Origin: Eudromia elegans
Lineage: Eukaryota; Chordata; Aves; Tinamiformes; Tinamidae
Direction of reading: 5' to 3'
Assembly (NCBI GenBank): GCA_003342815.1
Contig: PTEX01000168.1
Location: 372,001-436,000, forward strand
Length of the DNA stretch: 64,000 nt
The position numbers were made by a program, and so were the translations under genes. Below, in pieces: positions 53,701-60,266 of the stretch; the first letter of the stretch is position 1; each line of letters starts with the position of its first letter. The notes beneath the pieces were generated by a model. That model saw only the letters and a program-made list of their open reading frames with translations, was not told where the DNA came from and did no database searches.

Positions 53701-56700
53701 GTACTGTGTTAAACACTGTGACCCCACATTTATCCAGAAATACAATTGATTTAGTATGATCAGTGATCAGTTAGGTTGGTTAGGTTGTTGTTTCATCTGA
53801 AAACCCTTTAATTCTAAATAGATTCATAAGAAGAAAACTTCATCTATTAAGCAGAGATAAATTAAGGACAATCGAATTTCTCTAGAAGAGTTTTGTACTT
53901 TCACTGGCATAATTAACTGATGCTACTTCTTTATGCTGCTCAGTGCTGTGAGAAGATGTTGTGCCAGTTATGGTCAGGAAAGAACTGTGCACTTGGTTTG
54001 GCCCAGCGTCAAGTTAAATAGTTGTTTCCTGCCTGCCTTTACAGAAACAAATGTTCTCNTGGGATTCCAATGACTTTTCAGTGAGATAGGTTCATGAGAC
54101 TAAAGATACTCAGGTGTATAAGTAGCTGTAGAGCTGGGCCACTGGCTTGATTACACCATAGAAATAATTTGGTATATGGTCATTTTTCTTGTTCTTAGTT
54201 GCCAAATTGGCTGGAAAGAAGCTGACAGAAATAAGTTATGCTGTGCTGTGTTAGTACATCCCCATGTGAACAAATTCATCAGTTGAAAGAAAATTACAAG
54301 ATCAGACAGTAAGGGTCCTATCTGCACTATCAAAATAAGGGAAAAAAAAGTCTTCAAGATAGGTGTTATTCAATATCTTTATTCATATTATTAGGAAATT
54401 TTGGTTATTTGAGTAGCCCTGCAGCCAATATAAAGAGATTTTTCAAAGGCAAAATTTAAGATTTACTTTTGGGAAAAAAAAAGCTTAAATGTGGCTAGAA
54501 ATACCTTAATCATTCATCCAAAACAGTATTTTCTAAGACGAAAGATTGATTGTATTACTATTGGTAGAGAGAAAATGAACTACTTCACAGGGATGATGAG
54601 TTGCCTGAGATAACCTAAAGAAATAGATGAACAGAATGGGCCTATGTGGATTTCTCAGTGCACTGAGAGACTTCATGCCATAGTAATGAGTGAGACACTA
54701 TTTACAAAATATCCATGGATGTTGCTGTTTTTCCATTTTGAACTGTGTATGCATCATTAGTTGTCTTCCATTTGTAATTGCATATACAGAAATTTAGCTT
54801 GACACAGACTTGTGGAACTTGAGAAAACATAGTTCTTTGTTCCCTTATTCCTTTCACCATGCTGAATTTCAGTGCAATTGCAAAACTGCACCTTTAGTAT
54901 GCTTTTCTCACCTCTGGCAATGAAAACTGCTTGGCTGGAAAGGTGGCTGTTCTGATTCCCCACAACTAAGCAAATATAAATGAAAGCAAGCGTACTTTCA
55001 GACCACCTGTCTTTCTAGGAACTTTATTCTCTGTGTGTATTTTAGCATGAGGTCAGTTTTGGTCAGGGCAGCATAATAGACTAACTAAATAAAATGTACA
55101 CATGTAGTTTAAAATATTTGTATTGATAGTTTGTTGACTGTTTTGCATTAGACAATATATATTTTGCTCATTACATGAAGCAATGAGATGTTTTTTCAGA
55201 CAGTGTAGTGAGAAATGTCTTTTTTACAGTTTGCAGATGGTGTGTACTTAGTCCTGTTGATGGGTCTCCTTGAAGGCTATTTTGTTCCTCTGCACAGCTT
55301 TTTCTTGACTCCTGATAGTTTTGAACAAAAGGTAATTGGATTTCATTTTTCTCTTGAAAACAAATAAAGAAATAAACATGTCCAGCAGAACCACCTTAGC
55401 CACCCGGTAAAAAGGATGAGAATCCACAATGGACTGTCTAGATTCCGGGAACCAGATCTTCCCTTTATAGAAAGACCTCCATTTACTTTCTTTTTCCAAA
55501 TTTCTGGGTCTGTAGCTTTAACCACAACTTTTTCTGACAACTTATACTGTATTTGATAGTGACTGCCTTTATTATATTACCAGGTCCTTAATGTATCCTT
55601 TGCATTTGAGCTAATGCAAGATGGTGGCTTGGAAAAACCAAAACCAAGACCAGAAGGTATGTATTTAACTTCTTTTTCTATCTCCTTAAAACTTCAGGGT
55701 GATTCGAGATCTAGGCAGAATATAATAAAAGTTAAAGGACAATGCAACAGAGAAAGACAAGAGACATTTTGAAGTGCTGAGATACTCTGTGTTTTAGAAG
55801 GTTGACAGGCTGCTTCAAATGTTGTGAGATTTCCTGACTTACATAGCCAGGGAAGGGTTTGTTTGACTGAACACTGGTCGTAGGANGCTGATTCACCATG
55901 CTATGTATGGGGGGGGGTGCTCTTGTGATTCCACTTCTCACCACGCAAAAAGTGGACTTGCAGCTTGTGCTCTACTCTTCCCAACAGGATTAGTAGCTGG
56001 ATTTTACCTGATTGTGCACCATAATAATCAATACACTTGAATTTTCAAGGCCCATTGCAGAATCATCTACCGTGCATGCAGGCCTTTCCCACCATAATAC
56101 TGACTTGATTGTATTGTCAGTCCCTGAAGACAAATATACTGTCACTATTAAGCTAATGCTCAGAGTTTTACTCCTAATCCTCTGGATTAGGCTCTCTGGA
56201 GATTCAGGCTCACATCTTTGAATCAAGTTTTACACTGTTCTGTTCTTTTCCATCCTTCCAAACCTCCAAATCATAACAGTAGCAGACACACTGTAAAAGC
56301 AAAACAAAACCAAAACAAGAAACCCAAGGCTAGTGGGACCACATGTCTCAGCACTGAACCTACGCTGCCTGCACCTTTAATCTGGATTTACCCAGCCTCC
56401 TTTTTCATTTCTTTTGATGGCTTGAGGTCTTATCCGCAACCCTGTTTTAACTACATCAGTGATATTTCTATCTCACTAACTTTTGTGTTTGAAATAATCA
56501 AAGAGAGAATGGGGAAACAGTGAAATCTAGGGATCCGAGTAAAACAGAGAGTGTCTGTGATCCCTTACTCCCTGTGGAGGTTTAAAATTCTTATGGCATT
56601 TAATTTTTCAGGTATTTATTGCTCTAGGGAACAGCTAATTTTTCCAGTATAAATCAAGCCATAAGGATATTTCAGTGTATATAAGACATTTCTTGTGCAA

Positions 56701-58526
56701 TTATTGAAATGCTTAATATGAAACTTCCTGCTCAATGTGAATGGAAAAACACATCTGGTTTGTGTGTTGTTACATTGGGCACAATGCCCATACTTAAAAT
56801 TTCCAGTGAGCAAGAGTATTGAAAAGGATCTGACTCTAAATGTGTATGCTAAATACTCTTCAAATTCCTATGCTTTTTCTCTGACATTCTTGAGGAAAAA
56901 GACACCGAAAAGTGCTTCAAAATATGAAAAACATATTTNGTGTAAAAAAGAATGTGATTAAATAAATGAGTATGAAAGCTAATGATTTTTATGAGGTCAA
57001 CAGTTTATTTGGAATATATATAATATAATTGAAAATGTTTTAAAAAGTTTTCCATGACCTTTTACTTTAAAAGTGGCCAGAATATTAATCTACTGAGTCT
57101 ATAATTAATTCATTTGCAGTCTGAGCTCTTTCAAATAGCTTCTTGAAACACGTACATCAAAACCAAACCCAAGTTTCTCTTTTTCAAAGTTGCAACTAAT
57201 AAAACTTTAAACGTGTTAGTTGAACACAATATAGCAGTGGAAATGTCTCTTCTTTCTTTGATACTATGCCTCTTTTTAGTGTAGTCCTTTCTGTTGAATT
57301 CTATTTTTATAACCTTGCAAAGACTGTCAAATTTATTTATTTATTAGGAAATGAGGGAGATGTGTGGCTTGCTACTGACAAGAAAGAGGAAACTTGCTTA
57401 GACTTAAACAGAATTGCAAGGTATCGGAAAATGGTGTGGGACAATATGCCCTTCCTGTATCTTTCGCACTTAGACACAGTGAACTAAGACATTGGTGTAG
57501 ATAAATGCAATGGCAAAACTACCTGGTAATTATACAATTTACTAGGTTACTTCCAAGTTCTGAAGATGCTGAGAGTACTTGCACACCATCTGCACTTTCA
57601 TGCTCAATTCCAAAGATGAAAATATGAGATTAAATTCCTGTACAGTCAAGAGAGAGATGGAGCTTTGCTGATGGGCAATGCAAAGCCCTTGCTTGAGATG
57701 GTGTGAATATCCCTTGATGCACTAACATATATTCCTGCAATAGTTCATGTCAATTTGTTTTATAGATTTCTTGTAAAATAATATTGATTTCTCTACAACT
57801 TCTCTTGGAAACAGCAGGTATTCATTAGCTTTTTCTTTCACAGAAATCCTTTACTTTAGATACTGAATGTTTAAGGACTGATTCAGCCATGTACATCAGC
57901 TAACTAAAATAATTTTCAAAAATATCTTCTAGGGCACCTGCACATCTTTAGATCCTTCAGAAAAGCTAATCTTGCTTTAGTAAATATCATGCTGAAATTA
58001 AGCCTAGAAAAGGAAGTTGTAGCCCAGAATGGGCCGTACCCCACAGTCCTTACATAGAAGAATAATTTCACTATTTGCTGCCGGCTGATTTTTCAAAACC
58101 ATTAGTTTTCAGCCACAAACACCTGAAGATTCANTTCTGTAAATATAAGTGGTCCTATGTACAATTTGTCTCCTGGAGAGGTCTAAACCTTGGTTACATT
58201 TCTATTTCAATACCAAAAGTGCTTTGTATCCTTAACTACTAGTGGTTGAAAAGCATATGGTTGAGTTGGTTGAGCTTAAAAACTGCCCTCTATATTTCTA
58301 CTCTTTATTACTGTCTTCATGATTGTAATGCTTATGACTATGCACCTGAGTAATGAAAGAAAAACAGGCACTTTATCTGCAAATGCAAATATATTTGGCC
58401 TATGGAGTTACTAATAGGTATTTTCCCTTTTTTTTTTTTTTTTTCCTAGATATTGTAAATTGTGATTTGAAGTCTACACTAAGAGTACTGTACAATCTGT
58501 TCACCAAATACAGGAATGTGGAGTGA
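7279..58526 (+). CDS. PARVA: Alpha-parvin (actopaxin), complete gene of 13 coding exons
   Basis: Alpha-parvin is a cytoplasmic focal-adhesion adaptor. It binds integrin-linked kinase, paxillin LD motifs and F-actin, and with ILK and PINCH forms the IPP complex that couples integrins to actin. Splicing thirteen coding segments (listed separately) gives 1119 nt and 372 residues, the usual family length, ending in KYRNVE. Residues 1-22 are rich in SP/TP sites (S4, S8, S11, S14, T16, S19), followed by basic RKK. CH1 covers about residues 95-202 (exons 3-6) and CH2 about 262-369 (exons 9-13), using family boundaries. The start at 7279 has a strong Kozak context and matches the known N-terminus. 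All twelve introns have GT-AG ends and every junction keeps frame. The beta and gamma paralogues are excluded by the alpha-specific N-terminus. Confidence 0.97.
7653..7740. repeat. GC-rich tandem repeat, period 34 bp
   Basis: Units beginning CCCGTGGGCCTCAGCGC start at 7653, 7687 and 7721. The first two are essentially identical and the third is partial. The repeat lies in intron 1, about 240 bp after the exon 1 donor and still inside the CpG island. The near identity suggests a recent duplication or an assembly artefact in GC-rich DNA. Confidence 0.85.
8088..8116. repeat. A-rich simple repeat
   Basis: A run of A interrupted by two G residues marks the downstream edge of the CpG island. No element body was recognised next to it, so it is listed as simple sequence. 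Confidence 0.8.
8625..8673. repeat. Polypyrimidine (TTC/T)n tract
   Basis: About 50 bases of T and C with TTC phasing lie in intron 1, followed by a C-rich stretch. This is simple sequence. Confidence 0.8.
9718..9815 (+). mobile_element. MIR-like SINE core fragment
   Basis: The stretch containing CTACAGATGACAATACTCAG, then a GAAGTGAAGTGGGTTCTCTAA-like segment and TGGTGGTAGAGCAGAGAAT, follows the order of the MIR core as I remember it: TTACAGATGAGGAAACTGAG, then the TTAAGTGACTTGCCCAAGG part, then AAGTGGCAGAGC. Divergence is heavy, which suits an ancient SINE from before the bird-mammal split. It is non-coding and truncated at both ends. The boundaries are approximate. Confidence 0.6.
12895..13265 (+). 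mobile_element. Old CR1 (L3-like) LINE 3' end
   Basis: The left part reads ATAATTAAGGTGTGGAACTC followed by ACTGCTACAGGATG. This matches the conserved CR1/L3 3' segment, in which a TAATTAA-type block precedes TGGAACTCATTGCCACAGGATG-like sequence. The right part carries CAGCAACTGTCAGGATG, then GGGCTTAGATGATC and TTTTCTGACCTAATACTGCC. This matches the terminal part of the same family, in which a CACTGTC segment, GGGCTAGATGGACC and a TCTGACCCAGTA segment occur in that order. Spacing between the blocks is also as expected. The copy is strongly diverged and has no coding capacity. It lies in sense orientation inside intron 1. The boundaries are good to some tens of bases. Confidence 0.7.
14382..14470. 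repeat. Two T-runs separated by about 45 bp
   Basis: A T16 run at 14382-14397 and a T20 run at 14444-14463 are both followed by C-rich bases. They could mark worn antisense poly(A) tails of retroposed sequence, but no body was recognised. Confidence 0.6.
16403..16490 (+). mobile_element. MIR-like SINE core fragment
   Basis: GGAGAAACTGAGGCAGGGAA, then AAGCAAGGTGATTTGG, then a TGTGACATTCAGC segment and AAAGAGTAGAAG parallel the MIR core (GAGGAAACTGAGGCACAGAG, then AAGTGACTTGCCC, then TCACACAGC, then AGTGGCAGAGC). The copy is heavily diverged and truncated. It lies in intron 1 in the same orientation as the copy near 9.7 kb. Confidence 0.55.
17155..17225. repeat. Worn copy of a palindromic interspersed repeat
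   Basis: GGGCCAGATTGTGAGTCACA, then a segment with TACAGCTCCAGTGACTCC, resembles one arm of an old inverted-repeat family common in turtle, crocodile and bird genomes. Its copies read GGCCAGAT...CAGCTGGTGTAAATC and AGCTCCATTGACTTCAATGG. I do not know its formal name. It is non-coding, MITE-like in form, and boundaries are approximate. Confidence 0.45.
20402..20428. repeat. Poly(T) tract, 27 bp
   Basis: An uninterrupted T run lies in intron 1. It is simple sequence, and its true length is uncertain because homopolymers are error-prone. Confidence 0.9.
29640..29732. repeat. Worn copy of the palindromic interspersed repeat
   Basis: The phrases ACTGGCTTCAATAAGGCTGC and CAGTAGCTGAGAATTAGGC match the recurring TTGACTTCAATGGGGCTGC and AGCTGAGAATTTGGC parts of the same old reptile/bird inverted-repeat family. 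This is intronic and non-coding, with approximate boundaries. Confidence 0.45.
33745..33808 (-). mobile_element. Possible MIR-like SINE fragment, reverse orientation
   Basis: CCCTTAATCTCAAATTGCAT, then a CTCTTTCTGTAAGATGCAG segment and ATAATGTTA, resembles the reverse complement of the MIR core (ACTTAACCTCTCTGTGCCTC, then CCTCATCTGTAAAATGGGG, then ATAATA). The match is short and weak, so chance cannot be excluded. Confidence 0.35.
35362..35386. repeat. (TTTG)n microsatellite
   Basis: About four TTTG units follow a T run in intron 1. This is simple sequence. Confidence 0.8.
35581..35620. repeat. 21-bp tandem duplication
   Basis: TCCCAAATGAAATGTGAA occurs at 35581 and again at 35602 without change. 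It is a small, apparently recent slippage duplication. Confidence 0.85.
36828..36892. repeat. Worn copy of the palindromic interspersed repeat
   Basis: ACTGGTGTAAATCAGGATAA is followed about 25 bases later by TGTAGCTACAGTTGTTTATAC. These are the two arms of the old family (CTGGTGTAAATCAGCATAA and its near reverse complement) around a degraded centre. It is the clearest of the copies in intron 1. Confidence 0.55.
38148..38208. repeat. Worn copy of the palindromic interspersed repeat
   Basis: CAGCTGATATCAGTGGAGTT, then GACTTGATTACATCATAACA and AATTTGGC, parallels the family arm with ATGGAGTTACACTTGATTTA, CACCAG and AATTTGGCC. This is intronic, with approximate boundaries. Confidence 0.45.
39214..39340. 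repeat. Tandem repeat, period 60 bp, just over two copies
   Basis: The unit beginning TCAGTGGGTACCTGCCTTAT at 39214 repeats at 39274 with about four to five changes in 60, and a third start (TCAGT) at 39334 is soon lost. Because 60 is a multiple of three, an open frame runs through both copies and reads a repeated KKALYRTHL peptide. I see no start context, splice frame or homology suggesting it is coding. Confidence 0.85.
39695..39722. repeat. (AAAT)n microsatellite
   Basis: Four to five AAAT units, the last variant, lie in intron 1. This is simple sequence. Confidence 0.8.
40370..40420. repeat. Poly(A) and purine-rich tract
   Basis: A run of about 24 A residues interrupted by G continues into an AAAGAGGAGGAA-like purine segment. 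It is simple sequence and has no recognised retroposon body next to it. Confidence 0.85.
41677..41742 (+). repeat. (TTAC)5(TTAT)n microsatellite abutting exon 2 acceptor
   Basis: Five TTAC units (41681-41700) pass into eight TTAT units (from 41701), then TTCATTTATTTCCTAG and exon 2. The repeat therefore serves as the pyrimidine/branch region of the intron 1 acceptor. Tetranucleotide repeats of this length usually vary between individuals, so the distance and strength of the branch site could vary too. The splicing effect is inference. Confidence 0.9.
41748..41837 (+). CDS. PARVA: PARVA exon 2 (residues 46-75)
   Basis: This exon encodes VSELQEEGINAINLPLSPIP and on through FELDPEDTML, the linker between the phosphorylated tail and CH1. 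The acceptor is TTCCTAG and the donor GTAATT. It is 90 nt and phase 1 at both ends, so skipping it would keep the reading frame and remove 30 residues. An additional proline-directed site (SP) lies in LPLSPIP. Read-through into intron 2 stops after three codons. Confidence 0.95.
41937..42007 (+). CDS. PARVA: PARVA exon 3 (residues 76-99)
   Basis: This exon encodes EENEVRTMVDPNSRNDPKLQ followed by ELMK and leads into the first calponin-homology domain. It follows the shortest intron of the gene (99 bp, 41838-41936). The acceptor is TTCCAG and the donor GTAATA. It ends on a codon boundary, and 71 nt shifts the phase from 1 to 0. Confidence 0.95.
42008..42693 (+). other. PARVA intron 3
   Basis: This 686-bp AT-rich intron has a GTAATA donor and an ATATAG acceptor. 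I see nothing else in it. Confidence 0.85.
42694..42796 (+). CDS. PARVA: PARVA exon 4 (residues 100-133), CH1
   Basis: This exon encodes the first helices of CH1: VLIDWINDVLVGERIIVKDL, then AEDLYDGQVLQKLF. The DWIN and DL.DG..L..L patterns are typical of calponin-homology domains. The acceptor is CCCATATAG and the donor GTAAGG. It ends in phase 1. Confidence 0.96.
42797..44857 (+). other. PARVA intron 4
   Basis: This 2.06-kb AT-rich intron has a GTAAGG donor and a CACTCAG acceptor. Only short chance frames occur, and no repeat family was recognised. Confidence 0.8.
44858..44998 (+). CDS. PARVA: PARVA exon 5 (residues 134-180), CH1
   Basis: This exon encodes EKLESEKLNVAEVTQSEIAQ, then KQKLQTVLEKINETLKLPPR and SIKWNVD, the middle of CH1. 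The acceptor is CACTCAG and the donor GTAGGT. It is 141 nt and phase 1 at both ends. Unspliced read-through stops within about 13 codons, at 45034. Confidence 0.96.
44999..46902 (+). other. PARVA intron 5
   Basis: This 1.9-kb intron has a GTAGGT donor and a GTTTCAG acceptor. It contains no recognised element or gene. The frames within it are short and unremarkable. Confidence 0.8.
46903..47018 (+). CDS. PARVA: PARVA exon 6 (residues 181-219), end of CH1
   Basis: The exon begins with the last two bases of serine 181 and encodes VHAKSLVAILHLLVALSQYF, then RAPIRLPDHVSIQVVVVQ. The hydrophobic LVAILHLLVALSQ helix is the conserved last core helix of CH1. The acceptor is GTTTCAG and the donor GTAAGA. 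It ends on a codon boundary. Confidence 0.96.
47609..47663. repeat. 30-bp imperfect tandem duplication
   Basis: AACTCTGACTTCATTTTTCA at 47609 is repeated as AACTCTGCTTTTATTTTTCA at 47639, each followed by CACTG. It lies in intron 6. Confidence 0.75.
48109..48152. repeat. (GGAA/GGGA)n purine microsatellite
   Basis: GGGA units pass into GGAA units in intron 6. GGAA repeats can bind ETS-family factors in other genomes, but this short tract shows nothing specific. Confidence 0.85.
48225..48335. repeat. Probable worn palindromic-repeat copy
   Basis: CAAAACTCCCACTGAAGTCC and, further on, ATCCACTGAAGTCAGTAAAG resemble the CTCCCATTGAC/CCACTGAAGTCAATGG motifs of the same old reptile/bird repeat. The copy is fragmentary. 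Confidence 0.4.
48475..48562. repeat. Worn copy of the palindromic interspersed repeat
   Basis: CAGATCCTTTCTGAAAGCAA, then ATCAGTGGAACTCCAC, AGCTATGCTGATTCCCATT and AACTGAGAGTGGGGGCC follow both arms of the family (CAGATCCTCAGCTGGTG, then AAATCAGCGTAACTCCA, then AGCTATGCTGATTTACA, then CAGCTGAGGATCTGGCC). The central TCAATGG portion is lost. It is the most complete copy in the window. Confidence 0.6.
49309..49329. repeat. Poly(T) tract
   Basis: About 20 T residues lie in intron 6. This is simple sequence. Confidence 0.85.
50845..50903 (+). CDS. PARVA: PARVA exon 7 (residues 220-238), inter-CH linker
   Basis: This exon encodes KREGILQSRQIQEEITGNT plus two bases of the next glutamate, in the linker between CH1 and CH2. 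The acceptor is TTTTTTCCAG and the donor GTATGT. It is 59 nt and ends in phase 2, completed by the first base of the microexon. If the donor is not used, the frame continues for 27 more codons and stops at 50985. Confidence 0.95.
50904..51975 (+). other. PARVA intron 7
   Basis: This 1.07-kb intron has a GTATGT donor and ends in a very long T-rich tract and CCGTAG. An AATAAA lies at about 51073-51078, roughly 90 nt after the in-frame stop that read-through of exon 7 would meet. No repeat family was recognised. Confidence 0.8.
51922..51970 (+). promoter_or_regulatory. Extended polypyrimidine tract before microexon 8
   Basis: About 48 bases of T with a few C residues (one ambiguous base at 51969) lie directly before CCGTAG and the 20-nt exon. 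Unusually long pyrimidine tracts are typical in front of microexons, which depend on strong U2AF binding and often on PTB/SRRM4-type regulation. The regulatory role is inferred. Confidence 0.7.
51976..51995 (+). CDS. PARVA: PARVA microexon 8 (20 nt, residues 239-245)
   Basis: The exon is only 20 nt and encodes the ALSGRH segment, with shared codons at both ends (GA|G and G|AA). The acceptor is CCGTAG and the donor is a consensus GTAAGT. Its inclusion is required: it restores exactly the linker sequence TEALSGRHERDAF known from the family. Skipping it would join exon 7 to exon 9 out of frame and meet TGA after five codons. Confidence 0.93.
51996..53126 (+). other. PARVA intron 8
   Basis: This 1.13-kb intron has a GTAAGT donor and a TTTTTTTCAG acceptor. 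A short direct repeat (TTGCCATTCTTG near 52226 and 52249) and a small CA run near 52160 are the only structures noticed. Confidence 0.8.
53127..53188 (+). CDS. PARVA: PARVA exon 9 (residues 246-266), start of CH2
   Basis: This exon encodes RDAFDTLFDHAPDKLNVVKK, the linker helix that packs on CH2 and takes part in paxillin LD-motif binding in the known alpha-parvin structure. The acceptor is TTTCAG. The donor is GTTGGA, the weakest in the gene by eye. It ends on a codon boundary. Confidence 0.95.
53189..53596 (+). other. PARVA intron 9
   Basis: This 408-bp AT-rich intron contains alternating TG/TA-rich sequence near 53230-53290 and an A13 run near 53467. Nothing else was seen. Confidence 0.8.
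53597..53665 (+). CDS. PARVA: PARVA exon 10 (residues 267-289), CH2
   Basis: This exon encodes TLITFVNKHLNKLNLEVTEL followed by ETQ, the first core helix of CH2. The acceptor is GTTTCAG and the donor GTAGAG. It is 69 nt and phase 0 at both ends, so skipping would be in frame but would remove a core helix. Confidence 0.96.
53666..55229 (+). other. PARVA intron 10
   Basis: This 1.56-kb intron has a GTAGAG donor and a TTTTACAG acceptor. It holds a probable worn palindromic-repeat arm at 54120-54178 and otherwise unremarkable AT-rich DNA. Confidence 0.8.
54120..54178. repeat. Possible worn palindromic-repeat arm
   Basis: GGGCCACTGGCTTGATTACA, CCATAGAAAT and AATTTGGTATAT resemble the family arm CCACTGACTTGATTTACAC...AATTTGGC. 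It is short and diverged. Confidence 0.4.
55230..55331 (+). CDS. PARVA: PARVA exon 11 (residues 290-323), CH2
   Basis: This exon encodes FADGVYLVLLMGLLEGYFVP, then LHSFFLTPDSFEQK. The F.DGVYL..L.G.LEGYFVPL pattern is the signature part of parvin CH2, within the ILK-kinase-domain binding surface of the family. The acceptor is TTTTACAG and the donor GTAATT. It is 102 nt and phase 0 at both ends. Confidence 0.97.
55584..55656 (+). CDS. PARVA: PARVA exon 12 (residues 324-347), CH2
   Basis: This exon encodes VLNVSFAFELMQDGGLEKPK followed by PRPE, with one base of aspartate 348. It continues CH2. The acceptor is TTACCAG and the donor GTATGT. The preceding intron 11 (55332-55583) is only 252 bp. 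Confidence 0.96.
55657..58449 (+). other. PARVA intron 12
   Basis: This 2.8-kb intron has a GTATGT donor and a T18CCTAG-type acceptor. It contains a G9 run at 55909-55917 and a possible in-frame alternative terminal exon (57348-57487, see separate entry). No other gene or recognised repeat was seen. Confidence 0.8.
57348..57487 (+). CDS. Possible alternative last exon of PARVA (unproven)
   Basis: An acceptor-like TTTATTTATTAG ends at 57347. If spliced to exon 12, whose dangling base is G, the frame stays open for 46 codons (GNEGDVWLATDKKEETCLDL, then NRIARYRKMVWDNMPFLYLS, then HLDTVN) and stops at 57485. The frame agreement has a one-in-three chance of being accidental. The peptide would replace the last CH2 helices and matches no family I recognise. 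An ATTAAA lies at 57629-57634. There is no transcript evidence in the sequence, so this is a weak candidate only. Confidence 0.2.
58450..58526 (+). CDS. PARVA: PARVA exon 13, coding part (residues 348-372 and stop)
   Basis: This exon encodes DIVNCDLKSTLRVLYNLFTK followed by YRNVE and TGA at 58524-58526. It forms the last CH2 helix, which matters for ILK and paxillin binding in the family. The acceptor is preceded by a run of about 19 T residues (58427-58444) and CCTAG. Length and C-terminus agree with alpha-parvin. Confidence 0.97.
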
Positions 58527-60260
58527 AGAATTGATCTGGGACAGCAAAGGAGAGTTAACAAAGAAAGCATCATCACGAACATGTTTTTCATCAGTATTCC
58601 TGTGCATCTTTAACCTAAAAGAAACTAAATCATTTATCTGAAGAATTTTTAATTGATTATTCTTGCACTAGTATTTTCATAGTAGATTAGTATACTAAGG
58701 CTGTATAAAACTGATCTGAAATATGGAAAAAAAAGATTTAGAGGAATCTGACTATTTTTGGCAAGAGTCTGTGTCTCGATCTCTGTCTTCATGCTGTTCT
58801 GCAGTAGATGAAAAGAAAACCAAACAGAAATATTAATCACTTTAATTCTTATCAGGCTTTGAAGTCATTCATAGGAAATTTCTGTTTTGAAAATCTGTTT
58901 TTTACATATATTTTTTCTAATCTGAGGAGGGGAAGATTATTTTCTATTCATGGAAAATGGTTTCATTCTATTTGTGAGAAATATGCACAAAGAGAAACAG
59001 TTCAATACTCTTGTTATCACAGCTAATAAGAAAGGACTTTCTCAAGCACTTAACCTTATTAATTTGTATTTCCANTGCTGTTAGGCTTGAATTTTATGGG
59101 TACAAACTGAAGTGACTACTTAGTCTTCAGGCTTCCTATTATGTGATGCTCTGCTTTATATATATATATATTTTTTTTTAGCATTTACCATAAGCACACT
59201 TTTAAGATTGTTCACTTGATTTTGTCTAATGAAGAGACCTTTCCTGCAAAGTGCACATTTCAAAAAGGAAATCTCTGTAATGCAGTTTCCTTTATAATAT
59301 TTGTATTATTGACATAGTATTAGAAAGCAAGAGAGTAGCCTCTTTTCCTTGTTAGTCGTTGATTGCCAGGCTGTAAGTTTAGATTCATTACTAAATGGGA
59401 TTTAGAATCTGTCACTTTGGTTCATTTTATGATGAATGTATATTTCTGTGTAATTTCTGTGTAAAAAAAAAAATCAGAAAAATTCCTTTAACATTTCATA
59501 TGCCAAAACATGGTTTAAAAAAAAAACAGTTAAAAGTTAAGCTTCCTTGAGCATTTTATGTGGCTAAGAGGAGTACTTTTGTTCTTATCTTGGCCAAGTA
59601 TAAGCTATGATCTTTTTGGTTTCAGTTTTAACAAAACCGCACAACAGAACTGGTAATCAGTTCTTCTGTCAGACAAACACCATAGCGCCAGTCATGTTTC
59701 CATAAAGAAGTCTGGTAGGGGCTGTCTGGCACGAGTGTAGATCATTGGACACTACACTGGCATAAGTTGAGGAGTAAGTTAATAATTTACTAGAGGTCTT
59801 GATGCTACTGTTAGACAGCTTTCTAGAAGTTTTTACTTCAACCACAGATTCTTGGGCTCCTGAGTTACAGANTAAGGGAAAAAGTCCTTAGGCAGAAATT
59901 ATGGGACTGTTTAGAAATCTTTGGGCTGTTTAGTGCAGGAAGGAGAATTTTGAATAGTCATCTGATTATAATTTAACTGGTATAGATAAAGAGAAAGCAA
60001 TCTGTCAGCTCTTGACCTTGCTTATATATTTTTCAAAATTTTCAGGGCTTTTTTTTTAGTTGTAAAATTTTAATGTATAAATTTCTAGTAAAACATTACT
60101 ATAGAGTGAAGGCAAGTAATTACATTATGTCTTTGATGAACACTAACTGATGTCAAATAAGCTGATATTGGCTTCTGCTGGAGGGAGGCTGTAGTAATTA
60201 TTCTCCTGAGAAGTAAACATCAATTTTTGCAAAAGAAGGGTCAGTGTTGACTCAGAAGAC

Positions 60261-60266
60261 AATAAA
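60261..60266 (+). promoter_or_regulatory. Possible proximal poly(A) signal
   Basis: This is an AATAAA hexamer about 1.74 kb after the stop codon. No obvious GU-rich element follows closely, so it would be a weak or alternative site. Confidence 0.3.
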
